Made by a program: the position numbers and the translations under genes. From a bacterium (lineage in GTDB: Bacteria > Bacillota_I > Bacilli_A > RF39 > UBA660), in the NCBI GenBank assembly GCA_004563275.1, contig SFSZ01000003.1, forward strand, positions 1 through 58,248: 58,248 nt of DNA, read 5' to 3'. Below, one piece after another: positions 9,301 through 17,827 of this stretch. Each line of letters begins with the position of its first letter. Positions within the stretch are counted from its first letter, which is position 1. The notes below the pieces were generated by a model that was not told the DNA's origin, searched no databases, and saw only the letters and a program-made list of their open reading frames with translations.

Positions 9301-10387
9301 TAAAAGCAAACACTCAATTAGTAAGTGGTTAATTATACTTTTCGGAGTAATTATTGCTGGTTTAATAGGCATAATAGTTATTTCAAGTATTTACTTATCG
9401 CCAATTGATTCTAAAGATGAAGGTAATATCGTCTTTGTAGTTGAACAAGGTTCAAGTAAAAATGCCATTGCTGAAAAATTAGAAAAAGAGGGACTAATTA
9501 GAAATGCTTTATTCTTTAAAGTATATATCAAACTTAATAGTACTAAAGAATTATATGCCGGAAGTTACAACTTATCTAAAAGTATGAGTGTTGATGAAAT
9601 TATAGAAGTTTTAAATAGTAATGCATCTATTGAAAATGAGGGTGTATCAGTTACCTTTATTGAAGGAAAAAGATTTACTGACTATGCTAAAATCATCAGT
9701 GATAACTTTAATTATACAATTGATGAAATAAAAGAAGCTGCTTCAAATGAAGAATTTATAAATAAATTAATTGAAAATTATTGGTTTATTACCGAAGATA
9801 TTAAAAATGAAAAAATATATTATCCTTTAGAAGGTTATTTATTTCCAGATACATATACATTTAAGAAGAATGCTACCATTGAAGAAATCTTAACTAAAAT
9901 GATTAAAACAATGGGTAAAAAATTAGAAGTTTATAAAGATGAAATAACCTTATCTAATTTAAATATTCATGAATTACTTACTTTAGCATCTATAATTGAG
10001 TTAGAAGGTGCAGGAAGTGATGACCGTGCTGGTGTAGCTGGAGTATTTTACAATCGTATTGATGCTGGTTGGACCTTAGGATCAGATGTCACAACATATT
10101 ATGGAGTTCAAAAGAACTTTAATAAAGACTTATCTTGGAGTAATTTAAAAGCATGTAATGGTTATAATACAAGAGCTGAAAGTTCATGTCCAATTAAAGG
10201 ATTACCAGTTGGTCCAATTTGTAGTCCAAGCTTAAATTCAATCTCATCAACCATTGAACCAAAGAAGAATGATTATTTCTATTTTGTTGCTGATAAAAAT
10301 AAAAAAACTTACTTTAGTAAAACATATAACGAACATACTAAAGTAGTATCAAACTTAAAAAAAGAAGGATTATGGTATCAATACTAG
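9287..10387 (+). CDS. mltG: Endolytic murein transglycosylase MltG
   Basis: Cuts nascent glycan strands in peptidoglycan at the membrane. A single N-terminal transmembrane anchor (WLIILFGVIIAGLIGIIVIS) precedes a LysM-like region and the YceG catalytic domain, with the candidate catalytic Glu at about 238 in ASIIELEG and the FYNRI and SDVTTYYG segments typical of the family. Three starts are possible (GTG 9278, ATG 9281, GTG 9287). GTG 9287 is chosen because AGGTGAT lies four bases before it, the same geometry as at trmR and trhP2. Its presence shows that the cell makes peptidoglycan. Confidence 0.93.
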   Translation: MPKTSKSKHSISKWLIILFGVIIAGLIGIIVISSIYLSPIDSKDEGNIVFVVEQGSSKNAIAEKLEKEGLIRNALFFKVYIKLNSTKELYAGSYNLSKSMSVDEIIEVLNSNASIENEGVSVTFIEGKRFTDYAKIISDNFNYTIDEIKEAASNEEFINKLIENYWFITEDIKNEKIYYPLEGYLFPDTYTFKKNATIEEILTKMIKTMGKKLEVYKDEITLSNLNIHELLTLASIIELEGAGSDDRAGVAGVFYNRIDAGWTLGSDVTTYYGVQKNFNKDLSWSNLKACNGYNTRAESSCPIKGLPVGPICSPSLNSISSTIEPKKNDYFYFVADKNKKTYFSKTYNEHTKVVSNLKKEGLWYQY

Positions 10388-10402
10388 CCATAGTCCTTTT
10401 TA
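10366..10402 (+). terminator. Terminator after mltG
   Basis: The end of the mltG reading frame (AAGGATTATGG) pairs with CCATAGTCCTT just after the stop, followed by T residues. Confidence 0.75.
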
Positions 10403-10407
10403 TCTAT

Positions 10408-10437
10408 TTGCTTTCATAAAATATAATGTGATATAAT
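10408..10437 (+). promoter_or_regulatory. Promoter of trmR-trhP1-trhP2
   Basis: TTGCTT at 10408-10413 and TATAAT at 10432-10437 are spaced 18 bases apart. Confidence 0.55.
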
Positions 10438-10455
10438 ACGAAGTAGGTGATTTTT

Positions 10456-11055
10456 GTGAAAGAAACCATATTAGCAATGGAACGTTATGCTGAAGCAAAT
10501 AATGTTCCTATAATTGAATTAGATTCAATTAAATTTATCATGAAATATATCAAAATGAACAACGTTAAAAGTGTTTTAGAAATTGGTACTGCCATTGGAT
10601 ACTCAGCTATCCTTATGGCCAATGCTACATCAGAAGTTGAAATTACAACCATTGAAAGAGATGAAAAGAGATATCGTGAAGCCGTTAAAAATGTTAACGC
10701 ATGTGGCTTAGACAAAAGAATTGATATCGTTTATAACGATGCTCTAGAAGTAAATCTAGCCGGACATTCATATGACTTAATTTTTATCGATGCTGCTAAA
10801 GGTGGATATATTAAATACTTTGAAAAGTTCTGTAATTATTTAAATCCAGGTGGAGTTATTATTACTGATAACTTAAAATTTCATGGCTTAGTAAATAATA
10901 AAGGAACAATTAAAAGTAAAAACTTAAGAGGAATCGTAGATAAAATTGAAAAATACATTGAATTTTTAAATCAAAATAAAGACTATATTACTAAATTTTA
11001 TGATATTGGAGATGGCTTATCAGTAAGCTTTAAACGTAACAATGATAAAAAATAA
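10456..11055 (+). CDS. trmR: tRNA 5-hydroxyuridine methyltransferase TrmR (O-methyltransferase family 3)
   Basis: TrmR (YrrM in Bacillus) methylates 5-hydroxyuridine at the wobble position of certain tRNAs to 5-methoxyuridine. The SAM-binding motif is VLEIGTAIGYSAI, with the acidic loops TIERDEKR and LIFIDAAKGGY and a metal-binding ITDN. The GTG at 10456 is chosen because AGGTGAT precedes it by four bases; a GTG at 10447 lacks a site. The next two genes encode the U32 proteins that make the hydroxyuridine substrate, so the cluster covers the whole modification. Confidence 0.88.
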   Translation: MKETILAMERYAEANNVPIIELDSIKFIMKYIKMNNVKSVLEIGTAIGYSAILMANATSEVEITTIERDEKRYREAVKNVNACGLDKRIDIVYNDALEVNLAGHSYDLIFIDAAKGGYIKYFEKFCNYLNPGGVIITDNLKFHGLVNNKGTIKSKNLRGIVDKIEKYIEFLNQNKDYITKFYDIGDGLSVSFKRNNDKK

Positions 11056-11839
11056 TAAGTTATTAGTTCGTATTAATAATTTATCTGAAATAGAAGAATA
11101 TAAGAAAGTGGGAATATCTAACTTTCTTTTTCCATTAAAAGGGTACTCAATAGGTTATAATTCTTTTACTTTAGATGAACTTAAAGATTTAAATATTAAT
11201 GTATATCTCTTAGTTAATCGTGTCTTTGAAAATAAAGATTGTGATTCATTTAGAGCATTAAAAGATAATTTATCTTTTGTTAGTGGTATTTTTTATGAAG
11301 ATATTGCTGTTTACCAAATCTTAAAAGATACAAATATTAACTTAATATGGAATCAAGCTCACTTTGTAACTAATTCTCATTCAATTAATATTTGGTTAGA
11401 TAAAGTTTATAGTGTTTGCTTATCTAATGAATTAGAACATTTTGAATTAGATCATATCTTATCAAGTACAACTAAGAATGTTATATTACCCATTTTAGGC
11501 CTTAATATGGCTATGTATTCTCGTAGACATCTATTAACATACTATAATGAATATAAAGGCTTAAAAGGCATCAAAAAGGGTATTTTAAGAACTAATAATA
11601 ATATTGAATTTCTAGCTATTGAAAATGACTACGGAACAGTTCTTTTCTATCATAAATATTTTAACTTAATAGATAAATTATCAAATATCGATGACAGTAA
11701 AATTTTATATTATTATATTGATCCCAATGAATTGACTCCAAAAGATATAATAGACGCTTTAAATGGTAAACATTTTAACGAAGATAATCGTTTTTATGAA
11801 AATAAAACAATATATAGAATAGGTGATATTAATGATTGA
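11042..11839 (+). CDS. U32 family protein, TrhP1-like (tRNA uridine hydroxylation)
   Basis: This 265-residue protein sits exactly where yrrN/trhP1 does in Bacillus, overlapping trmR by 14 bases and trhP2 by 8. TrhP1 and TrhP2 are U32 peptidase-like proteins that hydroxylate wobble uridine using prephenate. The sequence has a TIM-barrel-like pattern (INVYLLVNRVFENKD; INLIWNQAHFVTN) but lacks the Cys signature found in its neighbour, as expected for the shorter partner. The assignment leans on gene order; direct similarity is weak by eye. Confidence 0.7.
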   Translation: MIKNNKLLVRINNLSEIEEYKKVGISNFLFPLKGYSIGYNSFTLDELKDLNINVYLLVNRVFENKDCDSFRALKDNLSFVSGIFYEDIAVYQILKDTNINLIWNQAHFVTNSHSINIWLDKVYSVCLSNELEHFELDHILSSTTKNVILPILGLNMAMYSRRHLLTYYNEYKGLKGIKKGILRTNNNIEFLAIENDYGTVLFYHKYFNLIDKLSNIDDSKILYYYIDPNELTPKDIIDALNGKHFNEDNRFYENKTIYRIGDIND

Positions 11840-13025
11840 GTTATTAAGCCCAGCTGGCGATTTTGAAAAATTAAAAATAGCTCTTCATTATGGAGCAGAT
11901 GCTGTTTATTTTGGTGGTCAAAACTTTGGTTTAAGAGCTAACGCTAAAAACTTTACTAATGAAGAAATCAAAGAAGCTGTTAATTATGCTCATAACCTAA
12001 ATAAAAAAGTTTATGTAACTGTTAATATTGTTTTACATGATGAAAATATTAACGGTTTAAAAGAATACTTATTATATCTAGATGAAGTAGGGGTAGATGC
12101 CATCATTGTAAGTGATATCTATATTATGCACTTATGGAAAGAACTAAACTTAAAAATGGAATTACATGTTTCTACTCAAGCTAGTACTTTAAATAAAGAA
12201 ACTGCACTTTTTTATAAAGAACTTGGCGCTAAAAGAGTTGTTTTAGCTCGTGAAAGTTCAAAAGAAAACATTAAAGAAATTAAAGAGTACACTAACTTAG
12301 ATTTAGAAGCCTTTATTCATGGTGCCATGTGCACTTCTATAAGTGGTAGATGTATTATGAGTAACTATGCAACTAATCGAGATGCCAATCGTGGAGGCTG
12401 TGCGCAAATCTGTAGATGGACTTTCTCATATTCTGATGAAAACAATAATGAATTATCAGATACTTATCAAATGTGCCCTAAAGATTTAAATATGATTGAA
12501 AACATCAAAGATATGATCGATGTTGGCATTAATTCATTTAAAATAGAAGGAAGAATGCGTTCTATTTATTACATCGCTACTGTTCTTTTATCTTATCGTA
12601 AAATTATTGATAATATTAAAAATAATACCTTAACTGATGAATTAACATCTTATTATTTAAAAATATTAAATAGATGTGCTAATCGTGAAAGTACTCCTCA
12701 GTTCTTTAATTCTTTCCCAACCGTTAAAGAACAATACTATACCGATGGTAAAAATGAAGTATCTAATCAAGACTTCTTAGCCATTGTTAAATCTAATGAT
12801 AATGGTTTAATTACTTTCGAACAAAGAAATTATTTTGAAAAGGGTACTAAAGTCCAATTTATTAGTCCTAATTTTGATACTTTAGACTATACTATAGAAG
12901 AAATCTTTAATGAGGATATGATTCCTATCGAAAAAGCTAATCAAGCTCAAATGACCTTTAAAATGCGTATAAATTTACCTTTACAAGAAAATGACATTAT
13001 GCGCCTAAAAGTGTTTGACAAATAA
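11832..13025 (+). CDS. trhP2: U32 family protein TrhP2 (tRNA uridine 5-hydroxylase)
   Basis: N-terminal ELLSPAGDFEKLKIAL and AVYFGGQNFGLRA are the classic U32 start. The Cys signature HGAMCTSISGRCIMSNY and GGCAQICRW is complete, as in proteins thought to hold an iron-sulfur cluster. A small C-terminal domain ends in NDIMRLKVF. ATG 11832 is chosen since AGGTGAT lies four bases upstream; the GTG at 11823 lies inside that site. It works with TrhP1 upstream of TrmR in 5-methoxyuridine synthesis. Older annotation would call it collagenase-like protease, which is probably misleading. Confidence 0.9.
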   Translation: MIELLSPAGDFEKLKIALHYGADAVYFGGQNFGLRANAKNFTNEEIKEAVNYAHNLNKKVYVTVNIVLHDENINGLKEYLLYLDEVGVDAIIVSDIYIMHLWKELNLKMELHVSTQASTLNKETALFYKELGAKRVVLARESSKENIKEIKEYTNLDLEAFIHGAMCTSISGRCIMSNYATNRDANRGGCAQICRWTFSYSDENNNELSDTYQMCPKDLNMIENIKDMIDVGINSFKIEGRMRSIYYIATVLLSYRKIIDNIKNNTLTDELTSYYLKILNRCANRESTPQFFNSFPTVKEQYYTDGKNEVSNQDFLAIVKSNDNGLITFEQRNYFEKGTKVQFISPNFDTLDYTIEEIFNEDMIPIEKANQAQMTFKMRINLPLQENDIMRLKVFDK

Positions 13026-13078
13026 CTGTTTTTATAGTATCCTTATTTAAGTTTATTTTTGAAGGAGATTTGATTTAA

Positions 13079-13546
13079 ATGTCAAAAAAAGATATATTAT
13101 TAACTAGTGAAGGTTTTCTTGAATTAGAAGAAGAATTAAATAACCTTAAAAATGTTAGAAGACCAAGAGTAATTGAAGCAATTAAAGATGCTAGAGCTCA
13201 AGGTGACTTATCAGAAAATGCCGACTATGATGCTGCTAGAAATGAACAAGCTGAAGTAGAAGGCCGTATTAAACAAATAGAATTCATGTTAGCAAACGCT
13301 CAAATAATTGAAAAATCATCTAATCATACAGTAGATTTAGGTTCAACAGTAACCATTTCTTATGTCGATGATGATGAAGAAGAAGTATATAGTATTGTAG
13401 GTAGAATGGAAGCTGATCCATTTGAAAATAAAATCTCAAACGAATCACCAATAGGTAAAGCTATCATTGGTAAAAAAGAAGGAGACACAATCAATGTTGA
13501 ATCTCCAACTGGTTCATATCAAATAAAAATCGTTAAGGTTGCTTAA
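13079..13546 (+). CDS. greA: Transcription elongation factor GreA
   Basis: Rescues backtracked RNA polymerase by stimulating transcript cleavage. The N-terminal coiled coil carries the catalytic tip acids in GDLSENADYDAARNEQ, followed by GRIKQIE; the C-terminal FKBP-like domain ends GSYQIKIVKV. Its 155 residues are normal. A GAAGGAGAT site precedes the start. In Bacillus greA also follows yrrM-N-O (with udk between, absent here). Confidence 0.97.
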   Translation: MSKKDILLTSEGFLELEEELNNLKNVRRPRVIEAIKDARAQGDLSENADYDAARNEQAEVEGRIKQIEFMLANAQIIEKSSNHTVDLGSTVTISYVDDDEEEVYSIVGRMEADPFENKISNESPIGKAIIGKKEGDTINVESPTGSYQIKIVKVA

Positions 13547-13556
13547 CGATTTTTTA
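13526..13556 (+). terminator. Terminator of greA, probably bidirectional
   Basis: ATCGTTAAG and CTTAACGAT form a nine-pair stem with GTTG loop, flanked by A-rich and T-rich tracts, so it can also stop the converging minus-strand cluster. Confidence 0.85.
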
Positions 13557-14135
13557 TTAATCTAATTTATTACTTTTAATTCCAAATTCTTTCTCTCTAA
13601 GTAAATGATTAGCTTTCTTTTCAAGTTCACGAACAGATACCGTAGTCCATATCCCTGTACTTTTAAATTCATGACTAAAATAATTAACTGCTTTAAAATC
13701 AATCTTTTTTTGACAATCATGAATTCCATCACCATTGGTATAATCAATAAAATAGCCATCTGTATCATCACCAAACTTACCATAAGCATATATTACTCTT
13801 AAACCATTATTAAGTGATATCCTTGGTTTAACACAAACACTTTCACCATCCATAGAAAGCTCTATAGTTTTAGTCTTAATATAACCATAAGTAACTGACT
13901 CATCATTTAAATCATAGACATCTTCATCAATTATTACAACACCATTAATTTTATAAATAGCTGCACTTTTAGAATAATCCTTACTCGCAACATAAACTCG
14001 ATCTCCCGGAACTGAATTAAGCTTATAAAGAGGTTCATATTATTCACTTATTAAATAAGTAGTAATCTCTTTCATTAAAGGTGAATCAACGTCAATACCC
14101 AATCTACTATTAATAAAATGTTCAATAACTATCAT
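13557..14135 (-). pseudogene. Unknown gene broken by an in-frame TAA
   Basis: An ATG at 14135 (site AGGTG) begins a frame that reads about 30 codons to a TAA at 14042-14040, then continues in the same frame to 13557. The product would be about 192 residues, with IVIEHFINSRLGID at the start and VYVASKDYSKSAAIYKING, DGYFIDYTNGDG and a basic C-terminus later. It is the third and last member of a minus-strand cluster with two other unknown proteins. One substitution accounts for the break. The distal half could still be translated from an internal start, but none has a convincing ribosome site. No family recognised. Confidence 0.6.
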
Positions 14136-14144
14136 ACTTAACAC

Positions 14145-14666
14145 CTATAATACAAACCCATCATTACTTATAGGTTTATCTAAAGGTAATTCAGTTTTAG
14201 CATTAGCTAAAAATTTAACCTTACCAAGTAAAGTAGCTGTAACAACATCACATTTAACACTATCTAATATATTTTCATGAGCATACATTCTATCACTATA
14301 ATAAGTATATACACCATTAACAATATTACCTCTAATAGTTTCACCCTTAGCTTGATATTCCATTGCTAAATCAACTTTACCGTTTTTGCCTAAAACAATT
14401 TTAGAATCACTAATAGCTTCTTCATCTTTTCCATAAACAAAAGATCTCATTCTAACTAAAATATTTTGAGAAATAGGTTCATAAGTAATTCTTACAATCG
14501 AATCATTATGAGTTTCTGCAAATCTAGAAACAAGTACAACACTATTACCATCAACACTAATTTCATCACTAACTTCATAACCTTCAAAATAAATTAAAGT
14601 ATTTAAATCTTCAATCTGTTTATCACTTAAATGTAATTTTTCCTTTAATATTCTTTCAATCATCAT
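14145..14666 (-). CDS. Unknown protein, middle gene of a minus-strand cluster
   Basis: A 173-residue soluble protein with an AGGAGG site four bases before the ATG. It opens with a short helical part (ILKEKLHLSDKQIEDLNTL) like that of the upstream neighbour (LKKVFNLSDEAISIIEAL), then beta-rich sequence such as NILVRMRSFVYG and VNGVYTYYSDRMY. The shared opening suggests ancient duplication of neighbouring genes. The stop of the upstream gene lies nine bases before its start, so the cluster is one operon. Function unknown. Confidence 0.75.
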   Translation of the reverse strand: MMIERILKEKLHLSDKQIEDLNTLIYFEGYEVSDEISVDGNSVVLVSRFAETHNDSIVRITYEPISQNILVRMRSFVYGKDEEAISDSKIVLGKNGKVDLAMEYQAKGETIRGNIVNGVYTYYSDRMYAHENILDSVKCDVVTATLLGKVKFLANAKTELPLDKPISNDGFVL

Positions 14667-14674
14667 AATTCCTC

Positions 14675-15271
14675 CTAATTAAATTTAATTCCTTCTTTTT
14701 CTTTTTTCTTACTAATTAGATCTCTTTCACATAAATTTTTAAAAGCTATTCTTCCAGTTAATAATCTAGTTTTATTATTAGAAAAATCCTCACCTAAAAG
14801 TTCATCTAACTCTGAACTAGTTATAACCATATCTGGTTTAACTTCTTCTTTAAATTCATCTTGATGAGTAGCTTGATAATATTTATCTTCACCATAATAA
14901 GCAAAACCATCATTATCTTGTTTACCCAAAACTTTTCTTTCAGTTCCATCAGCATTAGTGGATACACTAAAAACAACTCTATAATCATTATTAGGACTAA
15001 TAATACCATGAATTTTTTCATGAAAGAAATGTTTTTGATCAGCATAAGCTGACATAACTTCTAAATTACTATCACTACCTAAATGAAATATTGCATAAGC
15101 ATAATCATTATCAGTAATAAAACCCTTCTCTATAACTATATTACTCTTAGTATTTGGAAACAATCCATCTTCTTCTAAAGCAATTTTAAAGTCATCTAAT
15201 GGTATTAATGCCTCAATAATAGAAATAGCCTCATCACTTAAATTAAATACTTTCTTTAACTTATTTTTCAT
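14675..15271 (-). CDS. Unknown protein, first gene of a minus-strand cluster
   Basis: 198 residues, no signal peptide or membrane span. After the LKKVFNLSDEAISI opening the sequence is beta-rich (YAYAIFHLGSDSNLEVMSAY; YRVVFSVSTNADG) with repeated Tyr/Gly turns (GFAYYGEDKYY), and a Lys/Glu-rich end. Its ribosome site is AGAGG. It is divergent from tig across 125 bases. The nearest relative in this window is the following gene. Function unknown. Confidence 0.75.
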   Translation of the reverse strand: MKNKLKKVFNLSDEAISIIEALIPLDDFKIALEEDGLFPNTKSNIVIEKGFITDNDYAYAIFHLGSDSNLEVMSAYADQKHFFHEKIHGIISPNNDYRVVFSVSTNADGTERKVLGKQDNDGFAYYGEDKYYQATHQDEFKEEVKPDMVITSSELDELLGEDFSNNKTRLLTGRIAFKNLCERDLISKKKEKEGIKFN

Positions 15272-15339
15272 CTTTAAAACCTCTTCCTTGGTTACTTATC
15301 ATAACACAAAACAAAAACTTAAACAATAACTTTTTGTGG

Positions 15340-15368
15340 TTGCATTAAATTCCTAGATAAAGTATAAT
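15340..15368 (+). promoter_or_regulatory. Promoter of tig
   Basis: TTGCAT at 15340-15345 and TATAAT at 15363-15368 with 17-base spacing. The rnfC-like gene has the same hexamer pair. Confidence 0.7.
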
Positions 15369-15396
15369 AAAAGGGCTTAAAGGAGAGAAAATATAA

Positions 15397-16641
15397 ATGA
15401 AAAATGTAAAAGAAGTAACAATTCGTTTAGAAAAAGAAGAATGGACTAAAGCCCTAGATAAAGCTTTCAATAATAAGAAAAAAGATTTAAAAGTTGATGG
15501 TTTTAGAAAAGGAAGTTGTCCAAAAGATATCTATATCAAAAAATTTGGTATTGAATCACTATTTATGGATGCTGTAGATTTATCTATTAATGATGCATAT
15601 CATAAAGCTTTAGAAGAATCAAAAGCAGTTCCTGTATGTGAACCAAAATTAGATATTACATCTATTAATGCCGATGGTGTAGAATTCAAATTCACAATCA
15701 TTGAAAAACCTGAAGTTAAATTAGGCAAATATAAAGCATTAGGTATCAAAAAAGAAAAAGTTAAAGTAACTAAAGAAGAAGTAGAACATGAAATTACTCA
15801 CTTACAAGAACATTTAGCTGATATTGTTGAATTAGAAGAAGGAACAGTTGAAGAAGGTAACACTGCTGTTATTGACTTTGAAGGTTTTGTAGATGGTAAA
15901 AAATTAGATGGTGGTACAGGAACTAACTATCCACTTGAAATAGGTTCTCACACATTTATTCCTGGCTTTGAAGAAGGATTAGTTGGAATGAAAATAGGTG
16001 AAGAAAAAGAATTAAACTTAAAATTCCCAGATGAATATGTAGATAATCTAAAAGGAAAAGACGTTACATTCAAAGTTAAAGTAACTAAAATCAAAAAAAG
16101 AGTATTACCAGAAATAAATGAAGATTTCTTTAAAGATTTAGGTTATGAAGATGTTAAAACTAAAGAAGAATTAGAAAAAGAAGTTGAAAAACATTTAACT
16201 GAACATAAAGAAGCAGATGCTGAAAACAAATACATCGGTGAATTATTAAATAAAGCTATCGAAAATATGGAAGTAGAAGTAAATCCAGAAATCATAGACG
16301 AAGAAATTAATCGTATGTTAAATCAATATCGTGATGAATTAAAAATGCAAGGAATCACTTTAGAACAATACTTAGAATTTACTAAAACAACTATGGAAAG
16401 TCTAAAGAAAATGATGGAACCAGAAGCAATCAATAGAATTAAATCAAGATATTTATTAGAAGCAATTGCTGAAAAAGAAAAAATTGAAATTACAGCTGAA
16501 GAAACAAAAGCTGAAACAACAGCTATGGCTAAAAAATATGAAGTATCTGAAGAAGATCTATTACAAATGATCGGCGGAGAAGATATGATTAGCTATGACT
16601 TAAAAATGCGTAAAGCTTTAGAAGTACTTAAAAATAATTAA
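15397..16641 (+). CDS. tig: Trigger factor (ribosome-associated chaperone and peptidyl-prolyl isomerase)
   Basis: Binds nascent chains at the ribosome exit. The N-terminal ribosome-binding domain has VDGFRKGSCPKDIYIKKFG (normally GFRxGKxP; here GS replaces GK). The FKBP domain follows at about 150-230 (GNTAVIDFEGFVDG; FIPGFEEGLVGMKIGE) and a long helical C-terminal chaperone domain ends the chain. Its 414 residues are normal. Monocistronic, with its own promoter and terminator. Confidence 0.95.
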   Translation: MKNVKEVTIRLEKEEWTKALDKAFNNKKKDLKVDGFRKGSCPKDIYIKKFGIESLFMDAVDLSINDAYHKALEESKAVPVCEPKLDITSINADGVEFKFTIIEKPEVKLGKYKALGIKKEKVKVTKEEVEHEITHLQEHLADIVELEEGTVEEGNTAVIDFEGFVDGKKLDGGTGTNYPLEIGSHTFIPGFEEGLVGMKIGEEKELNLKFPDEYVDNLKGKDVTFKVKVTKIKKRVLPEINEDFFKDLGYEDVKTKEELEKEVEKHLTEHKEADAENKYIGELLNKAIENMEVEVNPEIIDEEINRMLNQYRDELKMQGITLEQYLEFTKTTMESLKKMMEPEAINRIKSRYLLEAIAEKEKIEITAEETKAETTAMAKKYEVSEEDLLQMIGGEDMISYDLKMRKALEVLKNN

Positions 16642-16665
16642 GCCTTAATCAAGGCTTTTTCTTTT
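16641..16665 (+). terminator. Terminator after tig
   Basis: AGCCTT-AATC-AAGGCT hairpin followed by T residues. Confidence 0.85.
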
Positions 16666-16692
16666 GCATTAATTTATAATCTATTATATAAT
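16664..16692 (+). promoter_or_regulatory. Promoter of the rnfC-rnfD-like pair
   Basis: TTGCAT at 16664-16669 and TATAAT at 16687-16692 with 17-base spacing; the start codon with an AAGGTGGT site follows 20 bases later. Confidence 0.7.
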
Positions 16693-16711
16693 GAATTAAG
16701 GTGGTAAAAAT

Positions 16712-17827
16712 ATGAAGTTATACCAGATTAAAGAAAACCCTTTAATTAAATGTAATAAAGAAATAAAAGAGTATTTAGATGCTGATTATATCTATATACC
16801 TTATGATAAAGATTATGAATTAAAAATAAAAAACCATGAACTAGTAAACTTAAATAGTGTCATCTTAACTAATAAAGATAAAAAAGTTTATAGTCCTGTT
16901 TCCGGTAATATCATGGGATTATGTGAAACCATCATTAATGGCAATTTATCTAAAGCAATCGTTATTGAAAACAACTTTAAAGAAACATGTAAACTAAGAG
17001 GTAGTAAAAAAGATATCAGTACTTATTCTAAAGAAGAATTATTATCTCTAATTAAAGAATATAATGCTTGTTTTAAACCCATAACTAAAGATAACTTAAT
17101 AATTAACGGGATTGACTATGAACCATATGAAGAAACCCTAAGTTATCTTATAAGTGCTCATACTGATGAAATTCTAGAATGTATTGATGCTCTATGCAAA
17201 ATCCTAGAAATAGACAAATGTTTCTTTGCTATTAAAAATAACGATCAAGAAAACGTAGTAACTTTAGTTAATCAAATTGGAACCTATCCAAATATCGATT
17301 TAAAACTATTACCAGATTTATATCCAGCCGGTCATCCTAAAGTCTTATTAAATGAATTTCATCTAGAAGAAGAAAATACTGCAGTTCTAACCGTTGAAGA
17401 CATCTATGCCATCTATACCGTTTTAAAACGTAAAAGACCAATCAGTGAAAAACTAATAACTGTCTCAGGTGACTTATTAACTAAATCAAAAGTAATGAAA
17501 GTTAAAATAGGTACTAACATCAAAGATATTCTTGAAAAAGAATTTAAATTTAAAAGTAATGATTATCATATCATCATTAATGGCTTACTATCTGGTTATG
17601 AAATAAATAGCTTAAACGCCATTATAACTCCTGAAATAAGAAGTGTATTTATTAATACCATAGATAAATCACGAGCAACCAAATGCATTAATTGTGGTTT
17701 ATGTAATACCTATTGTCCAGTCGGAGCAGATCCTAAATCAGGTTATAAAATGAATGAATGCTTACACTGTAACATATGTACATATATCTGCCCAGCTAAA
17801 AGAAATCCAGGTGATCAAAATGAATAA
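16712..17827 (+). CDS. RnfC-like electron-transfer subunit
   Basis: RnfC is the peripheral iron-sulfur subunit of the ion-pumping ferredoxin:NAD oxidoreductase Rnf. The barrel-sandwich part (VILTNKDKKVYSPVSGNIMGL, about 50-72), the LPDLYPAGHPKVLL segment (equivalent to LPxxYPQGGEKQLI) and two 4Fe-4S clusters at the C-terminus (CINCGLCNTYCPVGADP; CLHCNICTYICPAKRNP) are visible. At 371 residues it is shorter than usual (about 440), and the Gly-rich NADH/FMN loop is not apparent, so direct NADH oxidation is doubtful. It overlaps the rnfD-like gene. No rnfG, E, A or B is present nearby. Confidence 0.8.
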   Translation: MKLYQIKENPLIKCNKEIKEYLDADYIYIPYDKDYELKIKNHELVNLNSVILTNKDKKVYSPVSGNIMGLCETIINGNLSKAIVIENNFKETCKLRGSKKDISTYSKEELLSLIKEYNACFKPITKDNLIINGIDYEPYEETLSYLISAHTDEILECIDALCKILEIDKCFFAIKNNDQENVVTLVNQIGTYPNIDLKLLPDLYPAGHPKVLLNEFHLEEENTAVLTVEDIYAIYTVLKRKRPISEKLITVSGDLLTKSKVMKVKIGTNIKDILEKEFKFKSNDYHIIINGLLSGYEINSLNAIITPEIRSVFINTIDKSRATKCINCGLCNTYCPVGADPKSGYKMNECLHCNICTYICPAKRNPGDQNE

